A stretch of 64,000 nucleotides of DNA from the NCBI GenBank assembly GCA_025526935.1, contig JAHLKD010000116.1, positions 62,001 to 126,000 of the forward strand. The letters are read 5' to 3'. Below the pieces are notes generated by a model. It did no database searches. It was not told where the DNA came from and was given only the letters and a program-made list of their open reading frames with translations. Positions 1 to 10,231 of this stretch are shown piece by piece. Position 1 is the stretch's first letter; each line of letters opens with the position of its first letter. Position numbers and translations under genes: made by a program. Origin of the DNA: Cladochytrium replicatum (Eukaryota; Chytridiomycota; Chytridiomycetes; Cladochytriales; Cladochytriaceae).

Positions 1-1077
1 CGCCAGCACTTTGGCGACGACTACGCCATCGCCTGCTGCGTTTCCGCCATGCGGGTCGGCAAAGACCAGCAATACTTTGGCGCGCGCTGCAACCTCGCCA
101 AACTCATGCTCTACGTCCTCAACCGCGGCCGCGACGAGATCACCGGCAAGCAAGTCGCGCCGGACTTTGGCCCTGTCCCCGACGGCCCGATCGATTTCGA
201 CTGGTTCTACAAAACCTTTGACAAGGCCATGGACTGGCTCGCAGACCTGTACGTCAACACCATGAACGCAATCCACTACTCGCACGACAAGTACTGCTAC
301 GAAGCCCTCCAGATGTCCCTCCACGACACCGAAGTCCGTCGTCTCATGGCATTCGGCATCGCCGGCCTCTCCATCGTCGCAGACTCGCTCTCAGCCATCA
401 AGTACGCCTGCGTCACACCCATCCGCGATCCCAAAACCGGTCTCACGACTTGGTTCGATATCCAAGGCAACTTCCCCAAATACGGCAACGACGACGACCG
501 CGTCGACGTTTTCGCAGCTGAGACACCGAGAGCGTTTTGGGAGAAACTCCGCAAGACTCCCGCGTACAGGGACGCAGTGCACACGCTCTCGGTGCTCACG
601 ATCACGTCCAACGTTGTCTACGGCCACGCGACTGGTGCGACGCCCGACGGACGCGCGAAAGGCGAGGCGTTTGCGCCTGGGGCGAACCCCATGCACGGTC
701 GTGACGGCGAAATGGGCGCACTGGGCTCGCTTAACTCGGTCGCCAAAGTGCCGTACTACCCATGCTGCATGGACGGCGTCTCGAACACGTTCTCGATCGT
801 GCCCAGCGCGCTCGGAAAAACGGACCCTGAGCGGGTGGAGAATCTCGTGGGGTTGCTCGATGGGTACTTTTCGAGGAGGAACGATGTGGAGGATAGCGGC
901 GGGTTCCATCTGAACGTCAATGTGATGCGGAGGGAGACACTAGTGGAGGCCATGGAGCATCCGGAAAAGTATCCTAGTCTGACGATCCGGGTCAGCGGTT
1001 ACGCAGTGCACTTTGCGAGGTTGACGAGAGCGCAACAGATGGAGGTCATTGCGAGGACGTTCCATGGGAGCATGTGA
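1..1077 (+). CDS. pfl: Pyruvate formate-lyase (formate C-acetyltransferase), C-terminal part, truncated by window edge
   Basis: This glycyl-radical enzyme converts pyruvate and CoA to acetyl-CoA and formate in fermentative metabolism. The reading frame is open from base 1, so the true start lies outside the window. The active-site cysteine pair is encoded at 34-39 in the context IACCVSAM. The glycyl-radical loop RVSGYAV lies near the C-terminus, with the radical glycine at codon 997-999, and the protein ends shortly after the usual RTFH motif. No intron is visible across 1 kb. In fungi this family is best known from anaerobic chytrid relatives; eukaryotic copies are thought to derive from bacteria by transfer. 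The 3' end is duplicated in tandem just downstream. Family assignment is secure; the cellular compartment cannot be seen because the N-terminus is missing. Confidence 0.95.
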   Translation, partial: RQHFGDDYAIACCVSAMRVGKDQQYFGARCNLAKLMLYVLNRGRDEITGKQVAPDFGPVPDGPIDFDWFYKTFDKAMDWLADLYVNTMNAIHYSHDKYCYEALQMSLHDTEVRRLMAFGIAGLSIVADSLSAIKYACVTPIRDPKTGLTTWFDIQGNFPKYGNDDDRVDVFAAETPRAFWEKLRKTPAYRDAVHTLSVLTITSNVVYGHATGATPDGRAKGEAFAPGANPMHGRDGEMGALGSLNSVAKVPYYPCCMDGVSNTFSIVPSALGKTDPERVENLVGLLDGYFSRRNDVEDSGGFHLNVNVMRRETLVEAMEHPEKYPSLTIRVSGYAVHFARLTRAQQMEVIARTFHGSM

Positions 1078-1195
1078 GGGTTCCTGTGGTGTTCCGGAGG
1101 ACGGTGCGAGGTTGACGAGAGCGCAACAGATGGAGGTCATTGGGAGGACGTTCCATGGGAGCATGTGAGGGTTTCTGTGGTGTTGCGGAGGACGG
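1014..1195. repeat. 91-bp tandem duplication of the pyruvate formate-lyase 3' end
   Basis: Copy 1 (1014-1104) holds the last 21 codons, the stop and the first 27 bases of the 3' flank of the pyruvate formate-lyase gene. Copy 2 (1105-1195) repeats it with only a few substitutions, including a Cys/Gly-type change (GCG to GGG) in the former coding part. Copy 2 is after the stop and so is not translated. Confidence 0.95.
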
Positions 1196-2056
1196 GAACT
1201 GATAGGCAGTGGTCAGATTATGTCATTGTTTTGAGAATGTGATAAGGTGCCCCTCATCTTTTTATTTTTGTATTTTATCAATTCCAAACTGGAGTTAACT
1301 AATAAACACAACGTTCATGTTGATTCATCGAGATATCTCGTCACCTAAGATTGACTGAAATAAACTCGTGGATATTTAACGAATAAATTCAGGGAGTTTT
1401 CATAATTGTCAGAACAAAAGGCTTGCATTCGTAAGCACATCAGAGGGCTACACTGCTTTTAATGATCTTAACTGTTGTTTAATGATCGTTTCTCTAGTCT
1501 AAAAAACTTAAGACTATTGTTTTGAAAAGGAAAGTTCACCTGATATATTAATGCCTCGGATTACGGCCAATTTGACATATTCTCACAAATGGCATTAAAA
1601 CATAGTTGACTTTGATAGTCGTCTCCAAGTGGCTCCGTCTCTTCTTGAAGCTTAATGGGACTTGGATTCATTTCACCAAAATGAACAGTCCCTAATTTCT
1701 GGTAAGTGAACTTTGTGGTACAGTCACACATGGTTACACCAGACCTATCTGTGCAGCCCAAATGTGCTGTATCCGGTGTCTGGTTAGGCTGGACAGTCAA
1801 GCATTGGCACGTCTGTTCTTCAAAATATTGTCCGGTCAATGGTAATCTGTTGTAAAGAGGGTCGGTGTAACCAGGTGTGACTGTAGTATCAATTGTGTTG
1901 TGGGAGTTCTGAAAGGCACACAAAGGAAGGGAGTTAACCTGAGAAATAGGTGATCAAGCAATGTCTTGTAATATAGCAAGTAATGTTCGCGATACGGAGG
2001 CAGCAATTGGTTTGTAAAGGGTACTTTGTATTGAACTTGATCTAGGATCACATGAA
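1196..2056. other. AT-rich stretch without a recognisable gene
   Basis: The minus strand has two open stretches (about 1836-2051 and 1561-1923). The second is rich in Cys, Thr and Pro and reads like a secreted-protein exon, but there is no start with a signal peptide and no family match that I recognise. I see no RNA gene. The sequence from about 2057 on belongs to a transposon copy. Confidence 0.5.
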
Positions 2057-2830
2057 AGGGGAAGGCGGGTTTTTATAGTTGGGTACTCCTCGGTATTGAA
2101 TCTGATAGGAAGCCAATCAATTTTATGGACTGGTTGAAGACCGTTGGAAGTGTGAACTTTCCAGCCCTAAGCCAGATGGCAATGGACTATTTAGGAATAC
2201 CAGCAACAAGCGCTCCAGTCGAAAGGAAGTTTTCAGCCGGGGTTGATTTGGTACCTGCAACTCGCAACCACCTTGCTCCAAGAATAATAAATGCGTTGAT
2301 GTGCCCTCATGACTGGTTGCATCAATTGAGTGCTGAAGAGCCGTTCAAAAATGATTCCCTAGATTCAAAAGTGATGTTAGGGAATTTGCAAAGGTGCATA
2401 ATTTTGGCAAGGATTTTGATGTGGTACCACATAGAGTTGGAAGCAACTGATGATAACCCAATCTTTTAAATATAAATTGTTGTTTAGAGTGTTCATCTGT
2501 TGAAGTACTGTCCAGGAGTTGAGAAATTGTCCGCATGCACAGAATCCTATTCGTAAAAGGATTGATAGAGAGGTTAGTTGTTTTGGGTAGAGATAACTGA
2601 AGTACCGTCAACAGTTTCTTCCCTAGCTTATTATTATTGTCATATTGGGTAGAAAATTACAGTTATAGTGTTAGGGAAGTATCATAGCATACATTCCTTT
2701 AACATTCTGGCAAAGACGCCAGTCCCATATCTCCACCACATACATTCCCAACACCCTGCTTTGAACTACAAAGAAGTGAGCTTTGAAACAATCCAAACAT
2801 CATTTGAAAGCAGTTCTGCTTCTGATGAAG
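2057..2830 (+). mobile_element. Truncated hAT transposon copy (deletion derivative of the 6280-12213 element)
   Basis: From about 2083 to 2812 this segment runs parallel to 8957-10275 of the full element: the 3' end of the transposase, one 97-bp repeat unit (about 2517-2613, against many units in the full copy), then the start of the downstream cargo region. Just left of the match, GGCGGGTTTTTA at 2064-2075 equals bases of the left terminal repeat of the full element (from 6288). This suggests an internal deletion that brought the terminus next to the transposase end. No right terminus was found, so the copy looks broken on that side. Confidence 0.75.
2125..2469 (+). pseudogene. hAT transposase C-terminal dimerisation (hATC) fragment
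   Basis: The 114-codon open frame encodes the hAT family C-terminal dimerisation region: DYLGIPATSAPVERKFSAG, then a DLVP..RNHLAPR stretch and a conserved Trp-Leu pair. This is the part of hAT transposases that forms the oligomer. Unlike the larger copy at 8873-9163, this fragment keeps the acidic residue in SAPVERKFS and the downstream reading frame. The BED finger and the RNase H-like catalytic core are absent, so it is a remnant and not a functional transposase. Confidence 0.9.
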
Positions 2831-2899
2831 ATAGCAAAATGATCTTTTGCCTAGTAGATTGCCACCTAATTGCTGTGTTCGTGAACATTACAGCGTAAC

Positions 2900-4610
2900 C
2901 AGTTTGTCAGTACCTTGATGGATCGTTTACAAAATCTGCATCAGGGTATACTTGTGATAGAAACTTTTGTTCATAGTTTTCATCTGATGAGTCTACCCAT
3001 TCATACATTCCGTCTCGTCGAGTACTTGGTTTGGGTATGTTGGTTTGGATGTAATGCAATCCTGAATCCTTATCACACATTTGAGGTTGAACCTGATGTT
3101 GTGCGAGATTATTTACTGCATATGATAGATATGGTCTAGTCTTTGTTGCTAAATACGCGACTTTCAGGAGTTTGGAACGATATTGAGTTGCGGCTGATGA
3201 CATTGGAGTTTTGGCAGACTTGGTGTTAGTACCCATAGCTTTACGGCTTCTAAGATATTTTGTGTGTAAAGTCTATTGCCCAAGAGACAAACTTCTTCTG
3301 TCTCTACTACTTCCATTTTCAGTATCCATTTTGCTTTATGATCACTTCTAACAGTAAAGATGGATTCAAATCATCCTTAAAAATACTACATCGAGATGGA
3401 TCCGGTGTGAGAGTAGTATGTCATTGACATTAACTGTCATATGTTCTCTTACTCCGTGTTTACCAGGAATCTTTCGCCAAAAATGACAGACATTTGACAG
3501 TTTCGTACAAAATTCATAGTTTTGTACTTTTCCCATAAACTGATATACTATTCTCTGGCAGCTTGATGCAAACTATACAAGATCTTGATTAGTTTACAAA
3601 CAATCTCTTGGAGTTGTTCATTAAACTTCTCGAACCCATTGGGCATCTCAAGATAGTTTGTGTCACAAAGTGGATAGATAAGCATAAGGATAGAAGTAGT
3701 CTTTGTGACTGGAGAATAAACTTCATTGGAGTCCTCACCATTGGTCTGAGAAATCTCTTGCAACCCATCTTGCTTTGGATTGAATAATGTTTCCAGCTTA
3801 TAATCAAATACCTATTTCCCTGATAGGAATTCTTACCTTTCAGTAAGATTGATTCTTCCAATGTGTTAGTTTGGACAAGTTGATTGTTCTCTTCACACAT
3901 TGCGGCCAGCCAGTATCCTACTTCATCAGGTCGCTACATTGCTTCCTTTAAAGTCATAGGAACTGTTCTGTATTGCCTGGATGGAAACGTGTTGATGGAG
4001 TTGCAGATCTTTCTTCAAGTGCCAAGGTAAAGCCAGTTTGCTTTATTTACAGTTTCAAAATTCAAATTTCCCTTAAACTTGCAATAGCCTGTCCACGCCC
4101 CCTAAGCATATAGGGTTCACGTTCAAGAAGGTTCACGCTCAAGAATAATCAATGGTTGTCCAGCAGGTGGAACATAAGGTTCAATTGGAGGTTGCTTAGG
4201 TCTTCTCTGATGTGGCTCTGGTTGAAGACGTTGAGGTGGTTCCGGTGGAAGAATCTCCGGTTGATCGGGCTGATCATCAATGTCCCGCTTCATCGGGCAG
4301 GTTATTAATGGGTGCCACTGGTGCCGTTGGAGCAGTATACTCCAAGTGAAGCACGGAACGTATTCCTCTCCTGCATCCCGCTGAAGAGGTTTGAGATAGC
4401 AATTTGATGGCATGAAATTGTCATGCTATCAAATTCATACGCCGGTGTGTCTCTACCCGTACTGTAGACACCATGCGGAACTGGATACTTCATTCTTAGA
4501 ATTTCAAGAAGATCTGCTTTTGGTAGAGATCCAACGAACAATCCTTCATGAAACTTAACGTGCTTGTATTCCCCGTATTTGGTTTGTTCTGAAGTTTTGA
4601 ACAACCTTGA
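2900..4610 (-). mobile_element. Decayed Ty1/copia retrotransposon, pol remnants
   Basis: On the minus strand, in element order, there are three kinds of fragment. A connector region (4604-4123) carries a Pro/Gln-rich stretch. Reverse-transcriptase parts lie at about 3900-3548, with VYSPVTKTTSILMLI and a degenerate version of the copia KSLYGLKQA motif (KILYSLHQAARE). The RT/RNase H junction (3236-2907) has YLATKTRPYLSYAVN and, after a gap, DADFVNDPSR. Frames shift repeatedly and stops interrupt all of them, so it is inactive. The gag and integrase core were not recognised, and intact LTRs were not found. Confidence 0.85.
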
Positions 4611-4660
4611 TCATATCCCCATATTTGGTTTGTCCTGAAGTTTAGAACAACCTTGATCAT
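4569..4660. repeat. Imperfect ~46-bp tandem duplication
   Basis: The unit with core TATTTGGTTTGT.CTGAAGTTT.GAACAACCTTGATCAT occurs twice in direct orientation (about 4569-4614 and 4615-4660), with a few mismatches. It lies at the upstream edge of the decayed copia element. Confidence 0.85.
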
Positions 4661-4777
4661 AAAATCATCTCCAACTTAGCCTGGGAAAGCACCAAGTTCT
4701 GAGTGGTCTTCCGTTCTGCAACATAACATTTCAGATTTGGATACTTTAACATATTACGCATCACGTCAGTCCAAGGG

Positions 4778-4900
4778 TCTTTGTTCGCATTCAGGAACAA
4801 AGAATCTATTATCTGATTGAAGCACTATTTAGTAATCAATAGTAATATTTACCTATTGGGAACAGTAGTTTAGGAATCAAGCCATATTACTTTATAACAG
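4778..4900 (+). repeat. Dispersed repeat, second copy inverted at about 55655-55790
   Basis: The core AGGAACAAAGAAT, then CTGATTGAAGCACTATTTAG and about 60 further bases, matches the reverse complement of 55655-55790 with scattered differences. It sits next to copia remnants and may be an LTR or leader fragment of that family; this is an inference. Confidence 0.75.
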
Positions 4901-6271
4901 TATGGAACAATGATTGAATGGTGCGTAATGAGTCTCAGGATCAACTCTACTCAATCATGTTCCAACGGAGTGGAAGTAGAAAAGATGACATGGAATCCAT
5001 GTATTTATGTTGAACAGTGTTGAATTATAGTTTCTCATAATGTTTTTTGTTTAGCAGAAAAGAACTCTCAGTGTAAAGAGCTGTGTCGTCTGTTTTCGCC
5101 AGCCCACACCACTTCCCGTGTTGGCTTGTTGCTGTTTGCGCAAATTCCTACATTTGAGTTCAGGCTGAAGGACTTTCAGGCTCAGATGTTTGCTCGCTGG
5201 TCTAGTGATTCCAGCCCTCTGTTTCCATCTGCTGTGTTGCAATTCTATCAGTCATCTCCAGTTGGTTATTGTTCATCTCCTTATGTTTCAGCTTGTCACA
5301 ATGATTTCATTGTCCCTATGCCTGTTAGGCCCCGTTGATGTTGCATTTTCAGTCTTTAGCTGTTCCGCATAATGGACCAATTGCAGTTTTGTTTGCCCTT
5401 GTCCGCGATTGTCACCATTTGTTGCTTCCCCTGCACCAACATTTCCCAACAGTATGTCTTTGTTTGTTGCTGCTATATCAGCTTGGCTGCCTGTTTCCCA
5501 ACCCCCAACCCTATTGTAGGAACTGTCATGGTGCCCCTGAAGTGTCGCGTGCCCAAGTCTCTGTGTGTTTACATTTACGTACTAGTTTGTCTGCTAGTTT
5601 TGATTTAAGCCTGCCTGATGATCCCCGCTTACCTCTTGATATGGCAATTGATGTGCTTTCACCACAGCCTTTTTCCTTCAGCTGTTTTTTCCCAGTGGGT
5701 TCTTGTTCTTCGTGCACTTAACCGCATTTGGTCAATCTGTGGTTATGACCTAGTTTTGTCTCCCGCTCCTGATTCTATCTGGTCTGCTTTGTTGATTTGG
5801 ATATGCGTTATGAAACATTTTCCTTTTCATATGGCTCGCACAGCTCGCCATGTCCTGCCAATTTACATATATTTTTTACACTTGTATTTGGATTTCGCAC
5901 CAGCGAGTGATATGTATTGGTTGGAAAATAAACATATTATGAAGGGGAAAAAAGCACTGAACTCCATTTTGTTTACTTAATTGTCTATTTCAGACAAACT
6001 TTAGTTTAAGGGAACATGATGGAAACTTGATGGAATGTGCAGGATTTTACGTTGGGGAAAATTTTAGCACTTTGGATTGATCTAAAGTGGAGCTCATGCT
6101 GCTCAATATACTTGAAGATCTTCTACCTGATCCTTCTTTTCCAAAACCCAACAATCAGAATGTGGTGACGGATACATAGATTGGACATTTAACATTTGCA
6201 CGAAATACATGCTAACTTGGCTATGTAGTTGGTCCACTTTGAGTCCTCCTCAAAGTCGACTGCCTAATACT
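4901..6271. other. No recognised gene; many short overlapping open frames
   Basis: The plus strand at 5100-5980 is pyrimidine-rich and has overlapping open stretches in all three frames, none with a recognisable domain. They may be remains of a retroelement linked to the copia fragment upstream. I see no RNA gene. The stretch ends at the target-site duplication of the hAT element. Confidence 0.4.
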
Positions 6272-6279
6272 CTTGCTAC
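6272..6279. repeat. Target-site duplication, left copy
   Basis: CTTGCTAC directly precedes the left terminal inverted repeat of the hAT element and is identical to 12214-12221. Confidence 0.9.
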
Positions 6280-6479
6280 TAAGGATCGGCGGGTTTTTAG
6301 GGTCTTTCGGGTCGGGTCCGGGTCCATTGACCAAATGTACCCGACCCGAGTGCCGGGTTTTCATGGAAAATTTTCGGGTCGGATCCGGGTCGGGTATCAG
6401 GTCCAGTAAGAAAACCCTTCTCGGGTCAAAAATCAGACCCAAGTAAAACCTGATGTGATAGGGAAGCTAAAACGAAGCT

Positions 6480-6890
6480 ATTGTTCTTTCTGTCCAAGCG
6501 GACACTTTCCAAGAAGACGCAATATAAGTTTTGTATGTATCAAACAATTTGCATCACAACAGACATCGAGGCATGTATTTTCTGTCCACCTGGACACTTT
6601 CTCAACTCATTGATGGTACTTCAGGGATCTCTATCAAGTACAACTAACCTCTCTATCAATGTTACTAGCAATAAGATTCTGTCCACCCGGACACTTTCTC
6701 AACATTGACGTACTTCAGTTATCTCTACTCAATACAACTAACCTCTCTATCAATGTTACTAGCAATAGGATTCTGTCCACCCGGACACTTTCCAAGAAGT
6801 CACAACGGAAGTTCTGTAACAAACAATTTCTACCACGACAGACCTCGAGAGCTGTGCTTTCTGTGCACCTGGACACTTAGAGTCGGTAAC
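6480..6890 (+). repeat. Left array of 97-bp repeats with TGTCC..GGACA motif
   Basis: At least five copies of a near-palindromic motif of the form CTGTCCACCCGGACAC occur near 6490, 6582, 6679, 6774 and 6860, with 76-97 bp spacing. The spacers are shared (CTCTCTATCAATGTTACTAGC). The array is upstream of the transposase start and is the mirror image of the array at 9390-10110. Such subterminal motif arrays are usual transposase-binding sites in hAT elements; that role here is an inference. Confidence 0.9.
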
Positions 6891-6914
6891 GTTTCCAGCC
6901 ACACCACAGCAAAA

Positions 6915-9340
6915 ATGGACGCCGCCTTTGTTAAACCAAAGCGTAAGGCAGCGTCCGACGCAAGCCAAAGACTGGTGGACAGTCATCCGCTTGACACACG
7001 GAAGCGAAGTCTGCCAGCCCCCCAAATTTCAGAGGCGTCCAGCGTGGGGAACAGCATGCAGGACAAACGCAGACTAGTATCAGGACATGGTGGCAACAAC
7101 AGCGCTCGAGAGCTGAGCTCCACATCTTCTTCCAATGACTCCAGCGAGTTGGGCCTGGCTTCTCAGCGTGCACCAGAGCTTCCTGCCGACCTTAGTTTTG
7201 CTGACTCTTCAGTGCGATAGGAGCCTGCAGCTGGATCAGTTCAACCATCAATGCTTTCATCAGACGCAGATGTTGATAGCATGTCGGACTGTAGAGGTAG
7301 TCGAGGCGGCATAGCGAAGGATTACTATAAGGTTGATAATGGTCTGAGAACATGTTTGGTTGCGAAATGCAAGTGGAGCCAGAAGGTCGATAAGACAGGA
7401 TCAACAAAACACTTCCTCCGGCATCTGAAAAACCACCATGGAAGTATTCCCAGGTCGCTTGGACTGTTGGACATCGTCCCCAAGGGACAACAGACATTGA
7501 ATTTCGGCTCGCAGGAGAAGGAGCAAAACTTTGTGTTCAATCCAGACGTAGCGTGGCGGTCGATTTTGGACTTGATTGCTGCAGACAATCAGGCTTTTAC
7601 TGTTGTGGAGAACGAGTTCTTTGTCAGCATGCTGAAGACTTTTCAGCCAAACTATACACCAAAGACGGCAAAAGCAGTGAAGCAAAAGGAGATGGATCTT
7701 TACGATAGGCAGAAGGAGCTCGTTAAAGGTCTGATTGTTGGTTCGCCTTCAAAAGTATCAATAACAGCTGACTGTTGGACATTGAAGAACCAGATTTCTT
7801 TTCTTGGAATTACTGCCCACTTCATCACGAAAGAATGGGAGCCGCAGGACTTGCTGCTGCAGATGATTCCGATGGTTGGAAAGCATGAAGGCGTCGCCAT
7901 GGCTAATCAGCTTGTCAAGTGTCTGGATGAATTTGGCATGCTATCGGGTGAACGCTTATCGTGCATTACAACTGACAACAGTTCAAACAACTTTACCATG
8001 AGTGCTAAGCTGGAGACGCTCTTGGAAGATAGGGATATTGCGTGGTCTGCAGAAACTCAACACATGCAGTGTATGGCACACATTATTAATCTTGCAGCAA
8101 AGGATTTTATCGATACATTCGCGCCTGCAGGGGACACAGTCGCAAATGACGATAACTCCGGCGTTAATGTCATAAACCTTCTTTGACGGCTAGTCAGAGG
8201 AATCCGGTCTTCCCCAAAACGACGAAGCTCATTTATTGATTCGTGCCAATTTGTGAAACTGGTTCCTCTATTACCAATTATCAATGTGACAACTCGCTGG
8301 AATAGCACGTTCTATGAGCCTTACAGCTACAAGAGGCAATGGACAAAATATGCTGGATTGAAGATTCTTTGAAGATTGGTCAATAAATCCAAAGCAATGG
8401 GAGGTCCTACAGAAGATCCGGGATGGTTTGAGTGTTTTCAAGGTTATATCAAAGGCAATCGAGGGGTCTAGATATCCAACACTTCCGCTTGTTATTCCAT
8501 CTTACAACGATCTTATCGATCAACTGGAGGACCTAGAGGAGGCAGAATTGGATGAAACTTTCACCAAAAGCATTTCAAAATGCACTAGATAAGCTGAGAA
8601 TATATTACTCAATCGCTAAGAGCCCGTGTTTAGCAGTTGCTACGGTACTCGATCCTCGTTTTAAGGATCAATGAATGTTATCGATTTTCAAAGGTTTGGG
8701 AGAAAGATGTAGGAAGGGATCAGGTCACCCTAGTGCAGAAAGTCTGGGAGGAATCGTATAAGTCACAGAAAATCAACAACAGTGGTGCCGATGTTTTTGG
8801 AAACATGCCAGAACGTCGACACGATTCGAGCGGAGCTTCCGGTGTAGACAGAAAAAAACAGACGCTGAACGCTTGAGAGCCATTAGATCCGTTTTCATCT
8901 GGCAAGAAGAGATTCCTGAGGAAAAAGATGAGCTGGATCGCTATCTTGGCGATCAGGTACTCCGCGATATTGATTCTGATGGGAAGCCAATCAATATTAT
9001 GGACTGGTGGAAGACCGTTGGAAGTGTGAACTTTCCAGCCCTAAGCCAGATGGCAATTGACTATTTAGGAATACCAGCAACAAGCGCTCCAGTCAAACGA
9101 AAGTTTTCAGCCGGGGTTGATTTGGTCCCTCAACTTGCAACCGCCTTGCTCCAAGAACAATAAATGCGTTGATGTGCCGCCATGACTGGTTGCATCAATT
9201 GAGTGCTGAAGAACCGTTCAAAAATGATTCCCTAGATTCAAAAAGTGATGTTAGTGAGGATTTTGTAAAGGTGCATAATTTTGGCGAGGATTTTGATGTG
9301 GTATTAGAGTTGGAAGCAACTGATGATAACCCACTCTTTT
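6915..9340 (+). pseudogene. hAT transposase, interrupted
   Basis: The likely start is ATG 6915. The frame runs to an in-frame TAG at 7218-7220 and continues in the same frame to a TGA at 8184-8186. After that the homology goes on through several frame changes to about 9340. Domains in order: a disordered Ser-rich N-terminus; a BED-type zinc finger with CLVAKC and HFLRHLKNHH (about 7355-7440); the RNase H-like core with the first Asp in ITADCWT and the second in TTDNSSNN; then CMAHIINLA, TRWNSTF and the hATC dimerisation region at 8873-9163. The motif that reads SAPVERKFS in the other copy is SAPVKRKFS here, an acidic-to-basic change. Two stops and several frameshifts make it non-functional as read. 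Confidence 0.9.
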
Positions 9341-9389
9341 AAATATAAATTGCTGTTTAGACTGTTCATCTGTTGAAGTACCATCCAGG

Positions 9390-10110
9390 AGTTGAGAAAG
9401 TGACCGCCCGGACAGAATCCTATTGCGAGTAGTATTTGTAGAGAGGTTGGTTGTACTTGATCGAGATCAGTGAAATATCAGTGAAGTACCGTCAATGAGT
9501 TGAGAAAGTGTCCGGGTGGACAGAATCTTATTGCTAGTAACATTGACAGAGAGGTTAGTTGTATTGGGTAGAGATCACTGAAGTACCGTCAATGAGTTGA
9601 GAAAGTGTCCGGGTGGACAGAATCCTATTGCTAGTAACATTGATAGAGAGGTTAGTTGTACCTGATAGAGATTACTGAAGTACCGTCAATGAGTTGAGAA
9701 AGCGTCCGGGTGGACAGAAAATACATGCCTCGATGTCTGTTGTGATGCAAATTGTTTGATACATACAAAACTTATATTGCGTCTTCTTGGAAAGTGTCCG
9801 GGTGGACAGAATCCTATTGCTAGTAACATTGATAGAGAGGTTAGTTGTATTGGATAGAGATCACTGAAATACCGTCAATGAGTTGAGAAAGTGTCTGGGT
9901 GGACAGAAATCTGGGAGACTGAGTGTCACTGTGTCTGTCTCGGTAGAATAGGATTCTGTCCCCCCAGACACTTTCTCAACTCATTGACGGTACTTCAGTA
10001 ATTTCTATCAGGTACAGCTAACCTCTCTATCAATGTTACTAGCAATAAGATTCTGTCCACCCGGACAGAATCCTCTCTATCAATGTTACTAGCCAGTTTC
10101 TTCCCTAGCT
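9390..10110 (-). repeat. Right array of 97-bp repeats, inverted relative to the left array
   Basis: Units beginning GAGTTGAGAAAGTGTCC start at 9497, 9594 and 9691, an exact 97-bp period. Variant units continue to about 9910. After that the orientation flips (motif in plus orientation at about 9957 and 10052), so the array ends in its own inverted repeat. About eight motif copies are visible. The homologous position in the copy at 2057-2830 has only one unit, so the array has expanded since the two copies separated. Confidence 0.9.
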
Positions 10111-10231
10111 TATTATTTTCAGATCGGGTAGAAAACTATAGTATCAGGGAAGTATTATAGCATACATTCCTGTAACATTCCGGCTAAGAACACCGGGCCA
10201 GTATCTTCCCACGACAAACAGTACAAACACC

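Noticed and set aside
391-909. 172-codon minus-strand open frame opposite pyruvate formate-lyase
   Set aside because: It is the antisense shadow of a strongly conserved enzyme frame; GC-rich codon bias keeps the opposite strand open.
6280-6450. GGGTC-rich block as a telomere-like or CRISPR-like repeat
   Set aside because: Units are irregular and occur in both orientations; they are the subterminal part of the hAT element.
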